Positions 56,864 through 64,000 of a stretch of 64,000 bases of DNA are shown one piece after another. The DNA lies in NCBI GenBank assembly GCA_030734395.1, contig JAUZTG010000036.1:496001-560000 (forward strand), in the 5' to 3' direction. A model generated the notes under the pieces. That model made no database searches and was not told where the DNA came from. It saw only the letters and a list, made by a program, of their open reading frames with translations. Every line of letters begins with the position of its first letter. Within the stretch, counting starts at the first letter, position 1. Source of the stretch: Sarocladium kiliense (taxonomy: Eukaryota > Ascomycota > Sordariomycetes > Hypocreales > Sarocladiaceae). The translations under genes and the position numbers were made by a program.

Positions 56864-58154
56864 TGCGAAAGAAACCCAGCCAACGTCACAGGAAATCAAT
56901 CAAGCTGAACGCGGAAGTCGCTTGTGCAATGATGTATCGACACAAATTGAAGATCTCTTGTACCGTCAAATAACTGCTTCGGGATCGGTTGACAGCGGTA
57001 AAGAAGGCGAAGCAATCTGTAAAGACTTGATCGTCCACAGAACCAGGGCCAAGAGGCTAAGTGGACTGCAAAGCGATGAAGGAACGTCAAAGAAGTAAAA
57101 GAAGCGACGATCGCATGCTCTCTAGCAATGTATTATGCCGCCGAGATCGCAAAAGGTCGAATAGTGTAAGTTTTTCGATTATTAGGTTATCGCTGGCCAC
57201 AGAAGCACAAAGTTTGTCAGGCACAGCCCACACGCCAACCGGTAACGAGCGTATGATTTGTGTCAAGCGGTATCAGAGGAGGTAGGATCGAACGGATAAG
57301 GGACGATTTCGGGTGTCGAGGTCGATCGTGGGGGCGCGTGAGTTGAGGTGGCAGCTGATGCTGGGTGTCGCGAGACCAGGCTGTCGATCGAGAGACAAAA
57401 GGAGTGGAGAGTAGACGCTGACTAGGTCAGGGCGAAGATAGAATCAACAGGCTATAGAGGCCATCGGGACACGCAGTAAGGGGACCAGCGTGCAGCCGTG
57501 AGGATCATTCCGGGATGGATGAGGATGGATGTTGAATGTTCCAAAAGTCGGTACGGGGGACGACGGCGAAGGAATCTCGGAGGACGGTTCCCGCCAGGAG
57601 ATTTCCGACCGGGGCGGCACTGCTGATTGGGCGGAGCCCCAGCGCCTCCCCCAGGGGCGGAACGGGTCGGGTCGGGATTTGGGAGGGAGGAGGGGAACAG
57701 CATAAGAGCTCGATAGCGCTGGAACAGTATGTACTGAATAGTCATTATCTTTTCCTTTCCGTTGTGCAACTACCTAGCTCTCAAAGTTCATCATTGTAAC
57801 TTTTCAGTAAATAATATAGGAGTAAAACAGACGCAGGAGCAGGTCGCTGCAATGCCCGTCTCCCAGCATACGCACCAGAGATCTGCGCCAGAAGTGCAAA
57901 CCCTCGGCTACCTGACTACCGTACAAACCTACAAATGGAATCAAAAGCCTGGCCGTTTACTGGCACTGGCGGGTAACCTTCTTCAAACATGCTCCACCCC
58001 CTAACTTTTAGGACCTACGCAAATTGCAAAGAAGTGCAGTAGCAAGTGGACTGAGCAGTAGCTGTCCTGCCAATCTTCAGTATGACTGCGTGAGCAAATC
58101 GAGTTGAAGTGACGTAAGCTTAACCCGCAGCCAACCAAACGATGTCTTTCATCT
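56864..58154. other. Intergenic region between SR protein and carrier
   Basis: This 1.3 kb holds the carrier promoter (right of 56863) and the 3' UTR of the SR-protein gene. Frames of 60-105 codons on both strands show no domain. A GC-rich stretch with GGGCGGAGCCCC near 57630 is a short inverted-repeat-like patch. Nothing else is supported. Confidence 0.4.
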
Positions 58155-59381
58155 CTACTCGACAACGTCAAGGTCCTCATGGGCCGGTGGTGGGCTGTCG
58201 ACTGCTGTTTTGGAGAGTCAGCAGCATATCAATATTATAGAATGCAATTACGTACGCTTGCGGTCATCGCCGTTGGCACCGTTCTCCCGACGGTCACGGT
58301 CATCGCGATCATCCTTCATATCACGGTCCCGATCGCTAAGGGAAGAATTAGCAGGAGGCTTTACGACACTTGACAGTTGGACATACCGCGTATCAGGGCT
58401 ACGGGAGCGGTCGCGGTCCCGACGGCTGTCCCGGTCCCTGTCTCCATCGCGGTCACGGCGGTCGTCCTTCCTTGGGGAGTAGTCACGGCCACCACTGCGG
58501 CGAGGAGAGGGTGAGCGGCCACGACGAGGAGAACGGGCAGGGCGACGGTCACGGTCGCGACCGGACTCAAAGCGCCAGGAGGCAGACGGAGGGGTACGAG
58601 CCCACTGAGAAGGAGGTTAGACAGTGCCAAACGTTGAGCGCATTCGTAGTCTCATGCGTACCTCGATCTTCAGGATGTCATCACGGCCCAGACGCTTGTT
58701 GTGCATCTCGTAGTATGCGTCGTCGGCATCGCGACGATCCTCGTACTCAACAAACGCAAAGCTGTCAAACTCATGTTAGTCCACTCAGATCCTTTATTCA
58801 CCAAGTAACAGGTGATTGAACATACAGCCGGCTAGAGCTCGAGCGCGGAGCTGGGATGTCGCAACGGACCAGGCGACCATAGCTGTATCATCTTGTCAGC
58901 ATCGAGAACGACGGTGTCATTATTTGAGTACCATGGAGAACGTTGGGCTCGGTTGCGCCAGAAACCGTGGAGCAGGAAGCGAGCTGAACTCGCAGATCAA
59001 GCAACCGCCTTGCCGCAGACGGTGACGGAAAGGGAAAAGAAGTGGGAGGGTGTAAGTGTTCGACACGTGTGCGACGGCGGACGACGGGGGGGGGAGGACG
59101 GCGGCGACGACGAAACGACGTGGAACGGATGTGACGGGCTTTCACACAAGTCGGCCCGTAGCGCGAGAGACGCAGACGGGATGAACATGTGACAGAGAAC
59201 GGGGGCGCGGCAACGGGGCGGAAAGCGAGGGCGAGGGCGCAAACGAAGACGTGGACGAGGACGCGGACGAGGGCGATGCTGATACGTGGTTGACATACCG
59301 TTCGAATTCGTAGGCGAGGTCGCGAGCACGGGTGCCGTGGCTGAAGCCGGTCACGTAGAGAGTCTGACCTCCGCGAGACAT
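58155..59381 (-). CDS. srp1: Srp1-type SR splicing factor (RRM plus RD-rich tail)
   Basis: Six exons (59381-59299, 58882-58826, 58761-58662, 58604-58387, 58335-58256, 58204-58155) encode 195 aa. One RRM fills residues 1-80 (TLYVTGF; FAFVEYED), assembled from three exons. The tail is rich in Arg-Asp and Arg-Ser pairs (SPRRGRSPSPRR, DRDRDSRRDRDRSRS) and ends in an acidic cap PPPAHEDLDVVE. The last 51-nt intron (58205-58255) is inferred from its donor, a CTGAC branch and that conserved-looking end; without it the frame stops after KRT. SR proteins of this type bind exonic enhancers and select splice sites in the nucleus. Intron 1 is 416 nt, far longer than the other introns of the window. Confidence 0.88.
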
Positions 59382-60721
59382 GGTGGCTGGTCGAGAAGAA
59401 AGGTACAAATAGAAAAGGTAGAGGAGGAGAGGAAGGGCCTGGTGAATGGAAGAATGGGCGAGAGGTGATGGATGAGCCGCGCAAGGTGGTTGGCGAGACA
59501 GAAAGTGAAGGATGAAGAGGTGGAAACGGGAATGACGCTCGAATCCGTCTGGCTTCTTCGGTCAAAGGCTTGTCGCAGGTGCCGCAGTGGTGCTGGACGA
59601 GCCTGGAAGCATAGAAGACCGGGACACGGAGCAAGGTTTTTCCTCGCTGACGTAACTCTGGATTAGGTAAACCTTGTGTAGTGGGGTCTAGCTGCGGGTT
59701 GCCCTTTGACAGGCGAGAGAGGAGTTGAAGACGCATGGCCCATGCAAGAAAGAGACGGCAATCTCCACACAACCTCGACGCTACGGCAATCCACGCGCTG
59801 AGACAGAAGACTAAAAACGACGGCGCAGCGTGGCGTCCTTCCCGAAGTTGCCGTTGTAGGGCTGCTATACCTCCAATTCCCAGTGGGTGGGTGCTTACTT
59901 GTCGGAACAGATGGGAATGCTGTGCCACCCTTTGTTGGTCAGTGTGCGTGTCCCAGATTTAAGTACGCTGTACTCAGCTTACCATCCTCCAGCAGAACGA
60001 TGTCAGCCAAGGCCATGTTCCATCCTTTCTAACAGGAATCGCTGTGCCTGCAGCATGCAGCTGTCACTGCGAGAGGAGCCCATATCAAGGTTGACCAACT
60101 GCCGAACATTGCCTGAGTGCCCACAACTGATGGACGCCAGTTCCATTGACTTGTGGAGACTTGGTCTAGGAAAGCATGTCTTCAAATCGGATCTCGGGTT
60201 CCTTCACCTTGTCCGAGACCATGTGACAAGGCCATTTTTCAAAGCCGTGAATATGAATCGCCTCTCGGTAAGCAATTTACGCCCGTTGCAAAGTATCCGA
60301 GTTTGGACTTCCCTTGCTCGTCTTCGGGTTCATCGGACGCTAGGATCGTCGCATGGTCCTGCAGGGGTCCATGCCAACATTCGATGATCCGCACGTCATA
60401 TTCTCCAGTGTTCGGGCGCCTCGCTACCAATTATAGGTGCCGGACTGCTACAAAGCTGCGGATTCATATATCAATCCTGACAATTTCTTCGCGTTGCCAT
60501 GCTCTACTGCTTTTCACTCCATTGATACGAAGTCTTTGTTCTCAGAGCATAGTCCGTCTTAGTGCGTCACACACCTGTCAGCATCTTACGAGCTGCCACA
60601 TAGTCAGGCTGCCCCGCGGTGACACGACACTGTCCCATCAATCCGTCATCGAAGAGCTTAGGGCTCGAGCCTTTGCATCGCCATTGATTTGAAGGATCTT
60701 AGGAAGGAATATTTTGCCACC
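59382..60721. promoter_or_regulatory. Divergent region between SR protein and sterol acyltransferase
   Basis: This 1.3 kb separates two divergent starts. A long minus-strand open frame ending at 59928 runs into it from the SR-protein intron but has no domain and is Arg/Pro/Ser-rich, as expected from base composition. The right end gives a strong start context, GCCACCATGG, for the acyltransferase. Confidence 0.4.
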
Positions 60722-62972
60722 ATGGATGACGCAACAGGCGTCGTTGTCGACGAGCCTCCAGACATGAAGTCGGGCTCCATTGAGACCCCCCAGAAACCTG
60801 TACGGAGATCGCTCGCAGAGGCCATGGGAGCGGCTGGAATGAGCCTGGACGACAAAAGACGTGGATCCGAATCACCAAGCGAGGAGGACTATGATGAGAA
60901 TGTGCGTCCTGCATTGACAGCCCCCGGTGGCCTACGAAATCGCAAAGAGCCAGCTCAGCCCACGACAGGCAAGCGCATTCATGTCATACGCCGTGATTCA
61001 GGTGTGCACATCTATCCAGACGATGAGGACAGTCTCCAGGAATTTCTCAGAAGGAGCTCGGAGCGCGCCAGGGGAGAGACCGACGCTCACTCAAAGACAA
61101 AGTTCAAGAACATGGGATTCCACTCTCAATTTTCTGTCTTCGATAAGTACAATGCAGACGCTGCAAATAGCCAGTTCCATGGCTTCTATACACTCTTCTG
61201 GCTTGGAATAGCCTTGTTCGTCCTCAAAATCTCAGCCGATAATTGGCGTCTTTACGGAAGCCCCCTTGGCTCTGGGAAGATTCTGGAGACCATGTTCAGC
61301 CGTGATGGTAGGTGCAGTCCAGTAGGTTGTCATCATCTTGCTAAAAAACAGTCTTAGTCGTTGTTCTTCTGGCCTCAGATGGCGTGATGTGCGCCTTGAC
61401 CGGTGTCTCGTGGATCATACAGAAGTCGGTACTTCACGGCTACATGAAATGGGACGGCATTGGCTGGATCGTCCAAAACGTGTGTTCTTTGCACCTTATC
61501 CGGTATTGTATTGATCTCTCGGCTAAGCCTTGTATGTGTAGATATGGCAGACTACCTTCATCCTCGGGGTTATTGGTTGGACCTTGGTCCGAGAATGGTC
61601 CTGGACGCACACCGTCTATTTTGTCCTCCACGGCATCACCATGCTTATGAAGCAGCATGCGTACTCCTTTTACAATGGATACCTTTCCACAGTCTTCTCC
61701 AGGCGGCGATATCTGCTAGCAAGACTCAAGGAGCTTGAGGATGTCGACCCCAGCCACGAGCCGACTCACACCGAGCCACTCGTCACAGCCATCTCTACTT
61801 CGCACCTAGCCGTGGCGCCATCCGCAGAACACCGCCGGCGCTCGATCTCCAAGAACAGCTGCTCCGAAGAACGGGACATTGATCGGGCAGCCGCTGCCAT
61901 CGCCGCTCAGAAGCCCCTAAGTGACGACCAGATTCATCTCTTTGAACGGCTTGTCAAGTGGGAAATTGATGCCCTGGCAGATGAGCTTCAGGGAACCGCA
62001 AGCGATCCTTCGAAATCCTACCCCAATAATCTGACCTTTCTGAACCACTACAAATGGATTCCACTTCCGACTTTGGTCTATGAGTTGGAATATCCACAAA
62101 CCAGCTCTATCGACTGGTCCTATGTGGCTGAGAAGCTGGTAGCTCTGGTTGGCGTCATGTTCGTCATGATCCAAGTATCGCAGTACTCTATCTGTAAGCC
62201 TCGCCCCATACGTACTCATGCGTTGAGGCTAATAGAGTTCGCAGACCCCATAGTGATGAAAACTGTCGCCATGAAGGAGACCAATGTTCCTCTTGCGGGG
62301 CGCTTTGCAGAATTCCCCTGGATCTTGAGTGACCTGATGTTCCCTTTCATGGTCGAGTATCTGGTATGTCATGGTAATCAACTCTCGTTTGAGAAACAGC
62401 AAGACTGATCGTGGTGATTAAGCTGGTCTGGTACCTCATCTGGGAGACTGTCCTCAACCTCCTAGCTGAGCTCACATGTTTCGGTGACCGCAGCTTCTAT
62501 GACGCTTGGTGGAACAGTGGTGGGTAACCACTGACCTACTCTTTATCAGAAGCCAGATTTTACTGACGTACTTTTAGTATCTTGGGATCAATTCGCCCGC
62601 GACTGGAACCGTCCAGTCCACATCTTCCTCCTCCGCCACGTCTTCCACTCCTCCATCTCCTCCCTCAAAGTCAAGAAACACACCGCAACGCTCATCACCT
62701 TCTTCTTATCTGCATGTATACACGAGCTGGTCATGTGGTCTCTCTTCAAGAAGTTACGGGGATATTTACTGATCCTCCAAATGTCTCAATTACCGGTATG
62801 TCCTCAGCCATCATCTTGGGTTTCAGTCACCGCCTGCTAATTGTTGCGACAGCTGGTACAGCTCAGTAGGACCAAGTGGCTTAAGGGGCGACAGACCCTT
62901 GGGAACTTGATCTTCTGGCTGGGCATTTTCACAGGTCCAAGTCTCCTCTGCAGCCTCTACCTGATCCTTTGA
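60722..62972 (+). CDS. are2: Sterol O-acyltransferase (ARE1/ARE2, MBOAT family)
   Basis: Seven exons (60722-61307, 61358-61479, 61542-62193, 62245-62363, 62423-62519, 62578-62795, 62853-62972) encode 637 aa. The enzyme esterifies ergosterol with fatty acyl-CoA in the ER membrane to make steryl esters for lipid droplets. The N-terminal 130 residues are charged and cytosolic. Membrane segments begin near FYTLFWLGIALFVL. The motif FYDAWWN matches the conserved FYxDWWN region, and the invariant catalytic His lies in SACIHELVMW. WTHTVYFVLHGITMLMKQHAYSFYNG is another ACAT/DGAT1-family block. DGAT1 is the nearest alternative, but the long N-terminus and motif order fit a sterol acyltransferase. Kozak context is near ideal. 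Confidence 0.92.
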
Positions 62973-63209
62973 GACAGGCTCTCCACTTATGGCATACCCC
63001 TTCCACACCCTTTTCAGGCATTGTAAGTGTAGTTGGCGAGTTTGAGTGCAGGAATCGGTAGATGATGACTGGACTTTGGCGTTTGGCAATTGAACGAAGT
63101 TATGATATTGAGACATGAGTTACCTGAAAGACATGACATCGCATCGCTCCCCATTTTTAAGCAGCACTACCCTACCGACTAACTAACCTCGAGTGGTGAC
63201 GAACCCTCC

Positions 63210-64000
63210 TTACATCTTCTCGTGAGTAGCCATAAGGGAGCCTGCAGAAACCATTGTCAGTGCCAAGTCCTCGAAGAAGGATTGAGGAGCGTTACTTACC
63301 GATAAAGGTGGTGACCAAGCGGCTGCGGACCTGGCAAATATCTTCAGGAACCAGCCAGATAGTAGCACCGAGCTTACGTGCAATACTGATACTAAGTTTC
63401 GCGTTCATGTATGCGTCTTCATCGGTCTGGCCTGGTGTGACGAGGTCATAATCGACGTAGCTGCTCTTCATGCCGTTGAGGACGTCCAGGAAGAAGACAC
63501 CAGTGCCAATGGAAGAGTCCTTGAATGAGCGAATGGCAGAGTTGCGTCCACCCTTCTTGACCATGTCATTCGCCCACCGCACCATCTCAGCATCGGTGAT
63601 CTCCCGCTTGCCAAGCTTCTGCGCCAGAGATGACAGAGTCAAGGTAATGTCCTTGCGCATCAGTTGCCAGACGAGCCCCAGGGTGAGGGTCCTCTGGCCA
63701 TCCGTGATATCAGCACCCTGAATACCAACGAGGGAGAAGCCGTTCTGCTTGCCCAGCTCGATCGCGTAGTTGGTGTTCTCGACAGCCTTGAATCGAGACA
63801 TCTCTCCACCATGAGCCGGAGGCTTGTTTGCATGCCGCCAGTTCACGGATCCCTTGATGACCTTGTCGTAAGCCTGAAGGAGGACGGAACCATCCCGAAG
63901 ATCGTCGAAGAATGAAACAACGGCCGGCTGAACATCCAAGCTATTGAGCCACAAGGTGAACACTCTCGCCTCGCGCTCGCCTTCGGCATCGAAATCTTCG
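63210..64000 (-). CDS. sac6: Fimbrin/plastin (Sac6), C-terminal part, cut by the window edge
   Basis: Only the 3' part is present: an exon from beyond 64000 to 63300 and a last exon 63241-63210, joined across 63242-63299. About 243 codons are visible. The protein has two calponin-homology domains here (VFTLWLNSL and FFDDLRDGSVLLQAYD at the start; LTLGLVWQLMR; later MVRWANDMV, SFKDSSIGTGVFFLDVLN, LGATIWLVPEDI), matching the second actin-binding pair of fimbrin. The end is TTFIGSLMATHEKM. Fimbrin bundles actin filaments in cortical patches and supports endocytosis and polarised growth. The N-terminal EF-hands and first actin-binding pair would lie beyond the edge. Confidence 0.93.

Noticed and set aside
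58888..59928. 346-codon minus-strand open frame, rich in Arg, Pro and Ser
   Set aside because: It runs through intron 1 and the promoter of the SR-protein gene in the wrong context, has no domain, and its composition is what GC- and CT-rich DNA gives by chance.
1..64000. CRISPR arrays, bacterial operons, rRNA genes, intact tRNA genes
   Set aside because: No regularly spaced direct repeats, no 5S or large rRNA blocks, and no sequence with both A and B boxes in tRNA arrangement was found; the gene structure is eukaryotic throughout.

Overview
The window is nuclear DNA from a filamentous ascomycete (Pezizomycotina, most likely Sordariomycetes). The evidence is many short GT..AG introns of about 50-120 nt with CTRAY-like branch sites, GC-rich exons, CT-rich leaders, a GH7 and a GH6 cellulase, and two fungal NLR-type (STAND) NTPase genes. 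I resolved 17 protein-coding genes, one of them cut by the right edge, plus one intron-encoded snoRNA. Where I propose splice sites I checked that the exon lengths sum to whole codons and that the protein reads through each junction. Exon coordinates are given in the evidence fields.

Layout. 1-3692: no convincing gene. 3693-6896 (+): Prp24/SART3 splicing factor. 7184-11951 (-): DHX29-type DEAH helicase, divergent from GCN1 at 12768-20939 (+). 21550-22416 (+): ribosomal protein eL19. 24305-26135 (+): serine hydroxymethyltransferase. 26485-29310 (-): a three-part fusion (isochorismatase-like, AlkB-like, GST-like), divergent from TAF8 at 30503-31548 (+). 32086-33618 (+): RACK1/CpcB with a U24-type C/D snoRNA in its fourth intron.

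34400-45800 is the accessory part: a NACHT protein (+), a secreted GH7 cellobiohydrolase (+), an NB-ARC/TPR NLR (-) with an AATAG-rich tract upstream, and a secreted GH6 cellobiohydrolase (-). A 2.6 kb gene-free stretch follows.

48437-64000 returns to housekeeping genes: OST3/OST6 (-), a coiled-coil basic protein of unknown function (+), mitochondrial rRNA methyltransferase MRM2 (+), ribosomal protein eL18 (-), a mitochondrial carrier of the APS/PAPS type (-), an Srp1-type SR protein (-), sterol O-acyltransferase (+) and the 3' end of fimbrin (-).

Gene expression is the main theme: DHX29, GCN1, eL19, RACK1, eL18 and MRM2 serve translation, while Prp24, Srp1 and TAF8 serve splicing and transcription. 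GCN1 and RACK1/Cpc2 both belong to the amino-acid starvation (cross-pathway) response. The two cellulases are interleaved with the two NLR genes. The least ordinary items are the fusion whose isochorismatase-like domain appears to have lost all three catalytic residues, the snoRNA-bearing RACK1 intron, and the NLR/cellulase interleaving.
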